This document shows positions 9,235-17,731 of a DNA stretch of 64,000 nucleotides, in pieces. This stretch comes from Flavobacterium sp. Leaf82. Lineage in GTDB: Bacteria; Bacteroidota; Bacteroidia; Flavobacteriales; Flavobacteriaceae. Each line of letters starts with the position of its first letter. Within the stretch, counting starts at the first letter, position 1. A program made the translations under genes and the position numbers. The stretch spans positions 428,967 to 492,966 of the forward strand of contig NZ_LMMA01000012.1 in assembly GCF_001422725.1 (NCBI RefSeq), written 5' to 3'. Below the pieces are notes generated by a model. That model was not told the DNA's origin and ran no database searches. It saw only the letters and a list, made by a program, of their open reading frames with translations.

Positions 9235-9267
9235 AAACCCGACAGGTTTTTAAAACCTGTCGGGTTT
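9235..9267. repeat. 33-bp palindrome (copy 1)
   Basis: Perfect 16-bp arms, AAACCCGACAGGTTTT and its complement, flank a single central T. An identical 33-bp copy lies at 41529-41561. Confidence 0.85.
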
Positions 9268-9485
9268 TGTTGTTAAATACGTTAGGTAAACACTATTTGT
9301 GTATACTTTTTACACAGTATTTCATAAAATTACACACTTTTTCACAATCATGTTTTTTGGCACAATATGGTTAAAGTCTTTAAAAATAGGTGTTTACAGG
9401 GTTAGGGAGGGAATGTTTGAGTTGCGGCATAATTATTTCATTATCTAAAGCGTAAACAACTAGTAATAATTAAAATATACACATT

Positions 9486-9782
9486 ATGAAAAATTTATTC
9501 TTATCAGCCGCAATTGTATTAGGAAGTTTAACTTCATTCGCTTCAACATCTCCAATTACAAATGCTATCGTAAAAACGATTTCTATTGAAGATGAATATA
9601 CAGAAATTAAATTAGAAGAATTACCAGCTCCGATTGCTGAATCTTTGAAAAAAGCATATCCGGATGCAGTAATTACTAAAGCGTATAAAAACGAAAAAGC
9701 CGAATACAAATTAGACGTTACCGTGGGTGACAAAGTAGGAAATCTTTTTGCTAACGCAGATGGAACCTGGATCAAAAAATAA
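9486..9782 (+). CDS. PepSY-like secreted protein 1 of 6
   Basis: The 98-residue protein has a signal peptide (MKNLFLSAAIVLGSLTSFAS) and one small domain with the pattern LPAPIAESLKKAYPDAVITKAYKNEKAEYKLDVTVGDK followed by a short strand ending in TWIKK. This matches the PepSY-like putative beta-lactamase-inhibitor-like family (PF11396 type) by motif. It is predicted to be periplasmic or outside the cell. It heads an array of six paralogues in the same orientation and is most similar to gene 2, so the pair is probably a recent tandem duplication. About 218 bases between the 33-bp palindrome and the start must hold the array promoter, but I see no clean TTG/TAnnTTTG pair. No function is established. 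Confidence 0.88.
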   Translation: MKNLFLSAAIVLGSLTSFASTSPITNAIVKTISIEDEYTEIKLEELPAPIAESLKKAYPDAVITKAYKNEKAEYKLDVTVGDKVGNLFANADGTWIKK

Positions 9783-9854
9783 TCACGTAGAGTCTCGTGA
9801 AGATCCAAATTAATAATACTAAAATAAAATTAACAATATTAAAATATAACTATT

Positions 9855-10151
9855 ATGAAAAATCTATTTTTATCAGCCGCAATCGTTTTGGGAGGTTTAA
9901 CATCATTTGCTTCAACTTCTCCAATTACAAATTCAATCGTAAAAACGATTTCAATTCAGGACGAATACACAGAAATTAAATTAGAAGAAGTACCAGCTGC
10001 AATTACAGATGCGCTTAAAAAAGCATATCCGGATGCAGTACTTTCAAAAGCATACAAAAATGCAAAATCAGAATATAAACTAGACGTTACAGTAGGTGAC
10101 AAAGTAGGATCGCTTTTTGCTAATGCAGATGGAACTTGGATTAAAAAATAA
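9855..10151 (+). CDS. PepSY-like secreted protein 2 of 6
   Basis: This 98-residue protein is nearly a copy of gene 1. The signal peptide differs by one or two residues, and the mature domain keeps SPITNSIVKTISIQDEYTEI and KKAYPDAVLSKAYKNAKSEY. The DNA just upstream of the two starts is also alike (TTAAAATATA then CAT/CTATTATG), so the duplicated unit included the leader. It is separated from gene 1 by 72 bases and from gene 3 by 28, consistent with one transcript. Confidence 0.88.
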   Translation: MKNLFLSAAIVLGGLTSFASTSPITNSIVKTISIQDEYTEIKLEEVPAAITDALKKAYPDAVLSKAYKNAKSEYKLDVTVGDKVGSLFANADGTWIKK

Positions 10152-10179
10152 TTAAAACTAACCGTAAAAAACTATCACT

Positions 10180-10470
10180 ATGAAAAAGTTAATCTTATCG
10201 GCAGCTATCCTGTTAGGAGGGTTGTCAATGCAAGCAGGGAATGTAGCCGTGACAAGTTCAATGGTTCAATCAGTAAACATTCAGGACGAATATAAAGAAG
10301 TTGATGCTGTTCCGGCAGCTATCAAAACATCGTTAGACAATGCATATCCAGGAGTAAAATTGGATAAAGCATATGTAAACGACAAAAAAGAGTATAAAAT
10401 AGAAGTAACTGTAAGAGGCGAAAAATCTATTGTTTATACAGATGCTTCTGGTAACATTATTAAAAAATAA
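10180..10470 (+). CDS. PepSY-like secreted protein 3 of 6
   Basis: The 96-residue protein has signal peptide MKKLILSAAILLGGLSMQAG and the core pattern VPAAIKTSLDNAYPGVKLDKAYVNDKKEYK, here ending VYTDASGNIIKK. It shares the signal sequence and the C-terminal TDASGNIIKK with gene 4, forming a second sub-group within the array. A short deletion before VPAA makes it two residues shorter than its neighbours. It is predicted to be exported and its function is unknown. Confidence 0.88.
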   Translation: MKKLILSAAILLGGLSMQAGNVAVTSSMVQSVNIQDEYKEVDAVPAAIKTSLDNAYPGVKLDKAYVNDKKEYKIEVTVRGEKSIVYTDASGNIIKK

Positions 10471-10496
10471 TCAATTAACCCATAAAAACTATTATT

Positions 10497-10793
10497 ATGA
10501 AAAAGTTAATCTTATCAGCAGCAATCATTTTAGGAGGTTTGTCAGTTCAGGCAGCTAATCCTGTAATCAAAGCTTCAACGACTCAGTCGGCGATGGTTCA
10601 GGATGAATTTACTGAAATTGGTGCAGATGCTATTCCGGCAGCTGTAAAATCAACTGTCGAAAAATCTTTTCCCAAAACAAAGCTTGAAAAAGCATATAAA
10701 AACGAAAAGAATGAGTACAAGTTAGAGATTTCTAGTGGTGACAAAAAGTATACAGTTTATACTGATGCTTCAGGAAATATTATAAAAAAATAA
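10497..10793 (+). CDS. PepSY-like secreted protein 4 of 6
   Basis: The 98-residue protein has an export signal (MKKLILSAAIILGGLSVQAA) and the array motif IPAAVKSTVEKSFPKTKLEKAYKNEKNEYK. Phenylalanine replaces the tyrosine found at YP in most of the other members. It starts 26 bases after gene 3, and the untranslated gap CCATAAAAACTATTATTATG resembles that before gene 3. Confidence 0.88.
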   Translation: MKKLILSAAIILGGLSVQAANPVIKASTTQSAMVQDEFTEIGADAIPAAVKSTVEKSFPKTKLEKAYKNEKNEYKLEISSGDKKYTVYTDASGNIIKK

Positions 10794-10841
10794 TCCCTAA
10801 TTTTATCAGCTAATATTATATTAATTAAAAATTCAAACATT

Positions 10842-11147
10842 ATGAAAAAATTAATTCTGTCAGCTGTAATTGTTTTAGGAAGTTTATTTATGAATGCAGA
10901 AGCAGCAATATCAAAAAAGTCAGACTTGAATGTTGTTATATTTCAAGATGGTTTTAAAGAAATAAAAATTGATGCTCTTCCTGTAGAAGTAAAAGCTACA
11001 ATAGAAAAATCTTATCCTGGTTCTAAACTGGTAAAGGCGTATGTGAATTCAAAAAAGCAGTATAAAGTAGAAATTAATTCTACTGGTGATGATGACAAAC
11101 GTTTTGTCTTTACCGACAGTAAAGGCGTAATGGCCGAGAAATATTAA
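10842..11147 (+). CDS. PepSY-like secreted protein 5 of 6
   Basis: The 101-residue member is the most diverged of the six. The signal peptide is MKKLILSAVIVLGSLFMNAE. The core LPVEVKATIEKSYPGSKLVKAYVNSKKQYK is kept, but the final strand carries an insertion (STGDDDKRFVFTDSKG) and the end is MAEKY instead of the usual IIKK or WLKI. The fold probably tolerates this loop. It is 48 bases after gene 4 and only 12 before gene 6. Confidence 0.86.
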   Translation: MKKLILSAVIVLGSLFMNAEAAISKKSDLNVVIFQDGFKEIKIDALPVEVKATIEKSYPGSKLVKAYVNSKKQYKVEINSTGDDDKRFVFTDSKGVMAEKY

Positions 11148-11159
11148 AAAGATAGCAAT

Positions 11160-11456
11160 ATGAAAAAGTTAATTCTTTCAGCAGTACTAGTTTTAGGAGG
11201 TTTGTCTACTTACGCAAGTAATGAGACAGCTCCACAACAAACTAAGACGGTTGTAACTGCTCAGGCAGAATATACAGAGGTAAGTGCAGATGCTGTACCG
11301 CCGGCTGTAAAAACCGCACTGCAAACTGCTTATCCGGGAGCAAAACTGGACAAAGCATTTGTTAACGAAAAAAAAGAGTATAAACTCGAAATATCGGTTG
11401 GTGACCAAAAGGCTACTGTTTTTTCAGATGTCAATGGCAACTGGTTGAAGATATAA
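11160..11456 (+). CDS. PepSY-like secreted protein 6 of 6
   Basis: The 98-residue last member has signal peptide MKKLILSAVLVLGGLSTYAS and the core VPPAVKTALQTAYPGAKLDKAFVNEKKEYK, ending GNWLKI. It follows gene 5 by 12 bases and is closed by a strong terminator, which marks the end of the array transcript. The next gene is a sigma-54 activator in the same orientation, but the terminator lies between them. Confidence 0.88.
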   Translation: MKKLILSAVLVLGGLSTYASNETAPQQTKTVVTAQAEYTEVSADAVPPAVKTALQTAYPGAKLDKAFVNEKKEYKLEISVGDQKATVFSDVNGNWLKI

Positions 11457-11488
11457 ATTAGGTGAATTTAGATTTATGTTTTTGGTGA

Positions 11489-11522
11489 AAAAGAGATTGC
11501 GATACGCAATCTCTTTTTTTTT
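11489..11522 (+). terminator. intrinsic terminator after the PepSY-like array
   Basis: AAGAGATTGCG pairs with CGCAATCTCTT around the loop ATA and is followed by a long T run. Confidence 0.88.
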
Positions 11523-11585
11523 GCATAATTTTGTGAAAAGACAATTTTAATAGTCTTATTTTAGCAAAAAAGTCCCTAAAAACAA

Positions 11586-12935
11586 ATGCCAAAGATATTA
11601 CTCATAGAAGATGATATTTCGTTTTGCAAATTATTAGAAAAATTTCTGGTAAAAAAAGCATACGAAGTAACCATTGCTTTCTCTGCTGCGGAAGCACGAT
11701 TAGCAATCAAAAAAGAATCATTCGATTTAATTTTGACAGATCTTCGTTTGCCGGATTCTGATGGTATTGGGTTAATGTCTGAATTTAAGACCGCATATCC
11801 TGAAATTCCCGTTATACTTATGACAGGATATTCAGATGTAAATACTGCCGTTAAAGCAATAAAAAATGGTGCTGCAGATTATATTTCGAAGCCTTTTAAT
11901 CCAGATGAGGTTTTATTGGTAATTACAAATGCCTTAAAAATTTCTGAAACAGAAGAAGCTCCCGTTAAGGAAAAAAAATCGGTTAAGAAAACAACAAACG
12001 TTAGTGCAGAAAACGAGTTTGTAAAAGGGATTTCTGTTGCATCAAAAAAATTATTAGATCACATTCATTTGGTAAGTCCAACAGATATGTCTGTTCTGAT
12101 TATTGGAGAAAGCGGAACCGGAAAAGAAATTATTGCAAAAAGCATTCATCAGCAAAGTTTAAGAAAAAACAACAATTTTATCGCAGTCGATTGTGGAGCT
12201 ATTCCAAAAGAACTTGCCGCAAGTGAATTCTTCGGACACTTAAAAGGATCTTTTACAGGAGCGATAAGTGATAAAATGGGGTATTTTGAAGCCGCAAATG
12301 GCGGAACTCTTTTTTTAGATGAAATAGGAAATCTATCTTACGAAAATCAAATACAATTATTAAGAGCACTTCAGGAACGTAAAATCAAACCTGTTGGAAG
12401 CAATAAAGAAATCAACGTTGATATACGTATCATTACTGCAACAAACGAAGATTTGCGAGAAGCAGTTAAAAACGGTGATTTTAGAGAAGATTTATACCAT
12501 AGAATCAATGAATTTTCGATTCAGTCTCCATCATTAAAAGACAGAGACGAAGATTTAATGGTTTTTGCAGATTATTTTCTGGAAAAAGCCAATCAGCAAT
12601 TGAATAAAGATATCATAGGATTTTCACCGGAAGTAGTTACAATCTTTCAAAATTACAATTGGCCGGGAAATCTGCGTGAACTTCAAAATTGTGTCAAACG
12701 TGCCACACTTTTGACTCAGGGAGATTTTATCAAAAGCGATGTACTTCCTGTTGAGTTTTTTCAGGTTCAGAAACAACAAACCAATAGTGGGAATTTCTCT
12801 TTATCAGAAAACGAAAAAGAAGCTATTATTCATGCTTTATCAAAAGCTCAGAATAATAAATCTGAAGCGGCGAAATTGCTTAAAATTACCCGCAAAACAC
12901 TTTACAATAAATTGAAACAATACAATATAGACTAA
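11586..12935 (+). CDS. sigma-54-dependent NtrC-family response regulator
   Basis: The 449-residue protein has three domains. The N-terminal receiver (about 1-120) has phospho-acceptor Asp52 in LILTDLRLPDSDG and Lys102 in SKPF. The AAA+ domain has Walker A GESGTGKE (174-181), the sigma-54 contact loop GSFTGA (221-226, a variant of GAFTGA) and Walker B GGTLFLDEIG (239-248). The C-terminal Fis-type helix-turn-helix ends in NNKSEAAKLLKITRKTLYNKL. It should bind upstream DNA and drive transcription with RpoN, whose gene is at 41605-43065. Its stop codon overlaps the end of the convergent hybrid kinase by four bases, and the two probably form one phosphorelay. Target genes are not known; the PepSY-like array is the nearest candidate. 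Confidence 0.96.
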   Translation: MPKILLIEDDISFCKLLEKFLVKKAYEVTIAFSAAEARLAIKKESFDLILTDLRLPDSDGIGLMSEFKTAYPEIPVILMTGYSDVNTAVKAIKNGAADYISKPFNPDEVLLVITNALKISETEEAPVKEKKSVKKTTNVSAENEFVKGISVASKKLLDHIHLVSPTDMSVLIIGESGTGKEIIAKSIHQQSLRKNNNFIAVDCGAIPKELAASEFFGHLKGSFTGAISDKMGYFEAANGGTLFLDEIGNLSYENQIQLLRALQERKIKPVGSNKEINVDIRIITATNEDLREAVKNGDFREDLYHRINEFSIQSPSLKDRDEDLMVFADYFLEKANQQLNKDIIGFSPEVVTIFQNYNWPGNLRELQNCVKRATLLTQGDFIKSDVLPVEFFQVQKQQTNSGNFSLSENEKEAIIHALSKAQNNKSEAAKLLKITRKTLYNKLKQYNID

Positions 12936-15373
12936 GCTATTTCTTTGTTTAAGGCTGTAAAAAGCAAATCTGTTTTTGATTTCAAAACTTTAAAAATATC
13001 TTTTAAATCAGAAGTTTCAAGGTTCTTATTTTCCAGAACCTTTAGAATTTCTCCAATTTCGCGTGCCTGAATTTGTTTGAACATTGGTGCAATTCGATGC
13101 GCGATAGAATTTATCTCAACAGTATTTTTGTCAATTATTGCGTTTTCTAACAAAGCCAGATTTTCGATACTGCTTTCTATAAATGATTTTAAAACTTCAT
13201 GAAGCGCATCATTATCATTGCCTAAAAACTCTTTTAAAGTTTCTACAGAATATAATTTAGTACTTGTGTGTTCTTCATTTTCATTGATATCAACATTGGG
13301 CAACGTATCATTTTCTAAAATAAGATGGATCGTCTCCAGCAATATTTTAGGCGAATATGGTTTTTGTATCACGGTTGTAAAACCTGCTTCGCTGTAAACG
13401 GCGGCATCAAGATCAGTTCTTCCTGTTAAAGCAATTACAGGTTGGTTTTTATAAGTTGAATATCCGGAATCTTTTAATTTTTTAAGAAACATAAAACCGT
13501 CCATTTCCGGCATTTGTATATCAGTTATTACAAAATCAAAGTTCGTGTTCTGGATCGCTTCCAATGCTTTTATGGCACTATTAAAAGACAAAACCTGATG
13601 TTGTTCTTGTCTTAAAACACCGCTGGTAAGATTTAAAAGATTGATATCGTCATCCAAAACAATAAAAATTTGCTTTTTGGTATTGCGAATTACAGGTTTA
13701 GTTATTTCAGCAACTACACTTAGACTATTGTCAAATTGCAACGGTAACTGAATCTCAAAAGTACTTCCTTTCCCGAACGTACTTTCCAGTTTTAAATCTC
13801 CGCCTAAAATCGAAATTATCTTTTGGCAAATCGATAAACCTAAACCAGTTCCTCCATATTTTTTTTCAATGTTTTCATTCGCCTGAGCAAATTCTTCAAA
13901 TACTAATTTTTGATTTCCTTTTTCGATTCCAATTCCTGAATCCTGAATTGCAATAATATAACTGTCATCCTCATCAGTTGTATAGGCGCTGATTTTTATA
14001 AAACCTTCTTCTGTAAATTTATATGCATTTCCTATAATGTTACTCAGGATTTGTTTTAGTCGGAAAGGATCTCCAACTATTTTTGTATTCAGCTTTTCAT
14101 CTACATTAATAATCAAATCAATGTCTTTTTGTTTGTAAACGGTCTGAATGCTTTTAGCCACTCCATCAATAATTTCCGGCAATAAAAACGGAACCTTTTC
14201 AATCGTGATTTTTCCGGCTTCAATTTTAGAAAAGTCTAATAAATCCTGCACTAATTGCGTGATATATTCAGATGAATTTTTGATGTTTTTGATAAAATAA
14301 GATTGTTTTGTATTGACATCAGAATTGCCCAAAAGCTCAGAATAACCCACAATTGTACTCAAAGGAGTTTTTAAATCGTGACTTACCGTAGAGATTAATT
14401 GTTCGCGGCTTTTAAGTAAGTTCTTAGTTTTGAAATTCGCAATTTCAAGCTGCTTTTTATATACTTGGGATTTTGAGTAATCACTGACAATTAGAATCGA
14501 GAAAAACAATGTTAAAACCAGACCAATAATAGCCGAAGCTGTTACAATCTCATTGACTTTTTTAAGTGATTTTTCTTTAAGTGAATTGTTTTTTATCGAA
14601 TTGATTATGATTTCCCTTTCTATAATACGAAGTACTTTACGAAGTTGGTCAGAAATGGCGATTTCGTTTTTCAGTAATTTATTCTCTTCAAAGTTCAGGG
14701 ATTCTTTTTTCTTTTCGGCTTTTAGTTTTACATTACTCAAAAGCTTTTTTGAATTTGCCAGAATAGAATCCGAAGCTTTTTTACTCAACGTATTTGTACT
14801 GTCGTCCGGAATATTCTGATTAAGATAATCAACATATTTTTGAAGTACATTTCGCTGATAACTGCCCAATTGGTTTGGGTTTTTATTAAAATCCTGAAGT
14901 TCTAATTTTCTAAGTTTGAACTCCATTTTAGTAATCTCATCAATGGCAGTATTGACAGAAACTTCATCGTCGGCTTTATTTTTTATGGTTTTTAATTGTC
15001 GGATGTTTTTAGTTTTCTCAGACAATAAATACGTAACACTATCCAGTAATGTTTTCTGATATTGTGTAGTAACGATTTGTTTTAAAGTATCGATTCTTGA
15101 TTTTAGAGAATCGGTTTCTATGATGTAACTTTTAAAATCTGCTTCAGAGTTGGTTTGGATTGTTTTTCGTGCTAAACTTTCGGTTTTATAAACATTCGAA
15201 AATAATTTACTAACTCTAAGTATTTTGGTTTTTTCGAATGCAATTTTATCTTCTAATTTGTTATAAACTACATTTTCAGAATATAAAAACCATCCCACAG
15301 TAACGACTAAAGCCAGCAATGCAACATAACTGAAAAGCACTTTAATAGGCATATAACTTTTTTTGCTCTCCAT
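12932..15373 (-). CDS. hybrid sensor histidine kinase with receiver and HPt domains
   Basis: The 813-residue inner-membrane protein has TM1 at about 11-32, a helical extracytoplasmic sensor region of about 240 residues rich in coiled-coil segments, and TM2 at about 276-297. The HisKA domain has His332 (STVSHDLKTPLSTIVGY) and is followed by a HATPase domain with NIIGNAYKFTEEG and GTGLGLSICQKI. A receiver has Asp618 (FVITDIQMPEMDG), and a C-terminal HPt domain has His759 (SIAHRIAPMFK). This layout supports a His-Asp-His relay handing phosphate to a separate response regulator. The obvious partner is the NtrC-type regulator with which it overlaps tail to tail. The sensed signal is unknown. Confidence 0.94.
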   Translation of the reverse strand: MESKKSYMPIKVLFSYVALLALVVTVGWFLYSENVVYNKLEDKIAFEKTKILRVSKLFSNVYKTESLARKTIQTNSEADFKSYIIETDSLKSRIDTLKQIVTTQYQKTLLDSVTYLLSEKTKNIRQLKTIKNKADDEVSVNTAIDEITKMEFKLRKLELQDFNKNPNQLGSYQRNVLQKYVDYLNQNIPDDSTNTLSKKASDSILANSKKLLSNVKLKAEKKKESLNFEENKLLKNEIAISDQLRKVLRIIEREIIINSIKNNSLKEKSLKKVNEIVTASAIIGLVLTLFFSILIVSDYSKSQVYKKQLEIANFKTKNLLKSREQLISTVSHDLKTPLSTIVGYSELLGNSDVNTKQSYFIKNIKNSSEYITQLVQDLLDFSKIEAGKITIEKVPFLLPEIIDGVAKSIQTVYKQKDIDLIINVDEKLNTKIVGDPFRLKQILSNIIGNAYKFTEEGFIKISAYTTDEDDSYIIAIQDSGIGIEKGNQKLVFEEFAQANENIEKKYGGTGLGLSICQKIISILGGDLKLESTFGKGSTFEIQLPLQFDNSLSVVAEITKPVIRNTKKQIFIVLDDDINLLNLTSGVLRQEQHQVLSFNSAIKALEAIQNTNFDFVITDIQMPEMDGFMFLKKLKDSGYSTYKNQPVIALTGRTDLDAAVYSEAGFTTVIQKPYSPKILLETIHLILENDTLPNVDINENEEHTSTKLYSVETLKEFLGNDNDALHEVLKSFIESSIENLALLENAIIDKNTVEINSIAHRIAPMFKQIQAREIGEILKVLENKNLETSDLKDIFKVLKSKTDLLFTALNKEIA

Positions 15374-15494
15374 AGATTTTATTGTAGGTATTTGAAGTTT
15401 TATTGTGGAAACAGCTGCAATTTATTCAAAATTTCTGTTTTAGGAATATAAATTAATGCTAATGTTTTTACATAATTAAAATGTGTCAAAAACA

Positions 15495-15530
15495 AAACAG
15501 CCGTAGATTATGTAAAATCTACGGCTGTTT
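15495..15530. terminator. perfect hairpin terminator of the S9 peptidase gene
   Basis: A 15-bp perfect stem (15495-15509 with 15516-15530) has A and T runs on its two sides. It lies 19 bases beyond the stop of the S9 peptidase gene on the minus strand and can work in both directions. Confidence 0.82.
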
Positions 15531-15548
15531 TTATCAGTTTATAATTGA

Positions 15549-17450
15549 TTAAAGTGTCTCGTCTAACCATTTAAAAAATTCACCTTGCCAAACCTGAGCA
15601 TTTTGAGGTTTTAAAACCCAGTGATTTTCATCCGGGAAATAAACGAATCTACTTTTGATTCCTCTTAATTGAGCAGCCTGAAAAGCTTCTTGTCCTTGCC
15701 CAATTGGCACACGGAAATCTTTTCCTCCCTGAAAAATCAGGATAGGTTTGTTCCAGTTTTGAACCAAAGTTGCAGGATTAAAAGTTGTATATGCTTTTTG
15801 AGCTACAGCATTATCTGTTTCCCAATAAGCGCCACCAAAATCCCAGTTGTTAAAGAAAACCTCTTCAGTAGTTCCTAACATACTTACCGTATTGAAAACT
15901 CCATCGTGCGCGATAAAAGTTTTGAAACGGTTTTTGTGGATTCCAGCTAAATAAAACACAGAATATCCACCGTAACTTGCACCAACGCAACCTAAACGAG
16001 ATTTGTCTACATAGTTTTCTTTAGATACATCATCAATTGCAGATAAGTAATCGTCCATAACCTGTCCGCCCCAATCTTTACTGATTTTCTCATTCCATTC
16101 TACACCATGTCCAGGCATTCCGCGACGGTTTGGCGCTACAACCACATAACCTTTTGCAGCCATTAACTGAAAATTCCAACGGAAAGAATACGATTGTGTC
16201 AACGGAGACTGAGGTCCTCCCTGACAGAATAATAAAGTTGGATATTTTTTAGAAGCATCAAAATTTGGAGGTAAAATTACCCAAACCAACATTTTTTTAC
16301 CGTCTGTAGTTGTTACATAACGTTTCTCTGTTTTGCTAATTGCTAATGTTTTATACGTTTCAGTATTTACATTTGTCAATTGTTTCCAGCTATTTTTCTT
16401 TAAGTTAAAAGAATAAACTTCCGGAGCATGGTTCATGTCATTTCTGGTAACGATAATATCATCACCGGCAAAACCAACTAAATCATTTACGTCAAAATCT
16501 CCATTTGTCAACTGACGAACAGTGATTGCAATTTTTGTTAATCCCGGAAAGTTTACAGTAAAAATTTGTTTTGTACCATCAACCGGAGCTACAAAAAATA
16601 CATTTTTACCATCTTTACTCCAGATAAAATTATCTACAGTTCCGTCCCAATTTGCTGTTAGGTTAGTTTTGATTCCTTTAAAATCAACAATAATGTCATT
16701 TTTATCAGACTCATAACCATCACGTTTCATTTGCAGCCACGTTAAGTTTCCTGTTGGAGAAAACTGCGGAGCCGTATCGTAACCTAAATTTCCTTCGGTT
16801 CTGTTTATTGTTTTTTGAGTTTCAAGATTGTACTCAAAAATATCCGTATTGGTAGAAGTTGCATATTGTGTTCCTGCTTTTTTCTTAGAAACATATACAA
16901 TACTTTTTCCGTCAGGAGACCAGATATAATCTTCGTCACCACCAAATGGTTTTTGCGGAGAATCGAAATTTTCACCTTTCAAAATGTCAATTCCGGTTGC
17001 GCCGTCTTTGTTTTCTTTATAAAAAACGTGGTTAAATTTACCTTCATTCCAGGTATCCCAATGACGATAATCTAAACCATCATAAATCTGAGCATCTGAT
17101 TTGCCTAGTTTTGGATAAAAATCTTTCCCTAAAACTTTTTCTAATTTTACCTCTTCATTGTAGACTAAAAATTTTCCGTCAGGCGAAATGTTTTTATCAG
17201 CCAAGACTTCTTTAGTGTCTTTAATTTCAGTTGCATTACCGCCATTTACAGGGATAATGTAAAATTTAGAAGACGATTTGTTTTCCTCGATTGAAGGAGT
17301 TGAAACCTTAAAAACAACATTTTTCGCATCTTTTGAAAGTCCAAGTGCACTCACTCTTCCTAATTTCCATAACAATTCTGGCGACATTACATTTTGTCCG
17401 ATAGCGTTTAAACTCATCATTATTAAGGTTGTAAATAATACTTTTTTCAT
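15549..17450 (-). CDS. S9 family serine peptidase, probable periplasmic dipeptidyl/acyl-aminoacyl peptidase
   Basis: The 633-residue protein has a signal peptide (MKKVLFTTLIMMSLNAIG, then Q), so it is exported. The N-terminal half contains repeated WD40/TolB-like propeller strands such as SPDGKFLVY, SPDGKSIVYVS and SKDGKNVFFVA. The C-terminal alpha/beta hydrolase has the triad Ser492 (GCVGASYGGYSV), Asp578 (GGKDFRVP) and His610 (PDENHWVLKP). This is the prolyl-oligopeptidase clan arrangement. DPP5-like enzymes in Bacteroidota release dipeptides from imported oligopeptides, which fits here but is an inference. It is a single-gene unit. Confidence 0.92.
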   Translation of the reverse strand: MKKVLFTTLIMMSLNAIGQNVMSPELLWKLGRVSALGLSKDAKNVVFKVSTPSIEENKSSSKFYIIPVNGGNATEIKDTKEVLADKNISPDGKFLVYNEEVKLEKVLGKDFYPKLGKSDAQIYDGLDYRHWDTWNEGKFNHVFYKENKDGATGIDILKGENFDSPQKPFGGDEDYIWSPDGKSIVYVSKKKAGTQYATSTNTDIFEYNLETQKTINRTEGNLGYDTAPQFSPTGNLTWLQMKRDGYESDKNDIIVDFKGIKTNLTANWDGTVDNFIWSKDGKNVFFVAPVDGTKQIFTVNFPGLTKIAITVRQLTNGDFDVNDLVGFAGDDIIVTRNDMNHAPEVYSFNLKKNSWKQLTNVNTETYKTLAISKTEKRYVTTTDGKKMLVWVILPPNFDASKKYPTLLFCQGGPQSPLTQSYSFRWNFQLMAAKGYVVVAPNRRGMPGHGVEWNEKISKDWGGQVMDDYLSAIDDVSKENYVDKSRLGCVGASYGGYSVFYLAGIHKNRFKTFIAHDGVFNTVSMLGTTEEVFFNNWDFGGAYWETDNAVAQKAYTTFNPATLVQNWNKPILIFQGGKDFRVPIGQGQEAFQAAQLRGIKSRFVYFPDENHWVLKPQNAQVWQGEFFKWLDETL

Positions 17451-17523
17451 AATAAAATTCTAATATTCGTGGAGCTAAAAGTACAAATATATTTTAGCAC
17501 TAAATGTTAAAAGAATTAAACCC

Positions 17524-17694
17524 TGTAAGTAATATAAGTTCCTTTAAATATCAGCAAAATGATAAAAGTTTGCCACAGATTACACAGATTTAAAATGATT
17601 ATTTTGTAAATGACAGAAAATTAAAATGCTTTTGAAATCATTTTAATCTGTGACTAAAAATAAATACTTCAATGAACTTATATCACTTATATGG
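17524..17694. repeat. nested inverted-repeat element, about 170 bp
   Basis: The outer arms at about 17525-17544 (GTAAGTAATATAAGTTCCTT) and 17671-17690 (AATGAACTTATATCACTTAT) are imperfect inverted copies. Inside them, TGCCACAGATTACACAGATT at 17571-17590 faces AATCATTTTAATCTGTG at 17636-17652. The outer motif recurs at 33599-33622 and 41570-41593, and the inner CACAGATT motif recurs at 37618-37681. It fills most of the 281-base gap between the divergent S9 peptidase and FAD oxidoreductase genes. Confidence 0.65.
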
Positions 17695-17731
17695 TAAAAC
17701 AAAAATCAGTATTTTTATAAAAAATTGACAA

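Noticed and set aside
9355..9375. TTGGCAC before the PepSY-like array, resembling a sigma-54 -24 box
   Set aside because: There is no GC dinucleotide at the required -12 spacing, so a sigma-54 promoter is not supported here despite the activator gene nearby.
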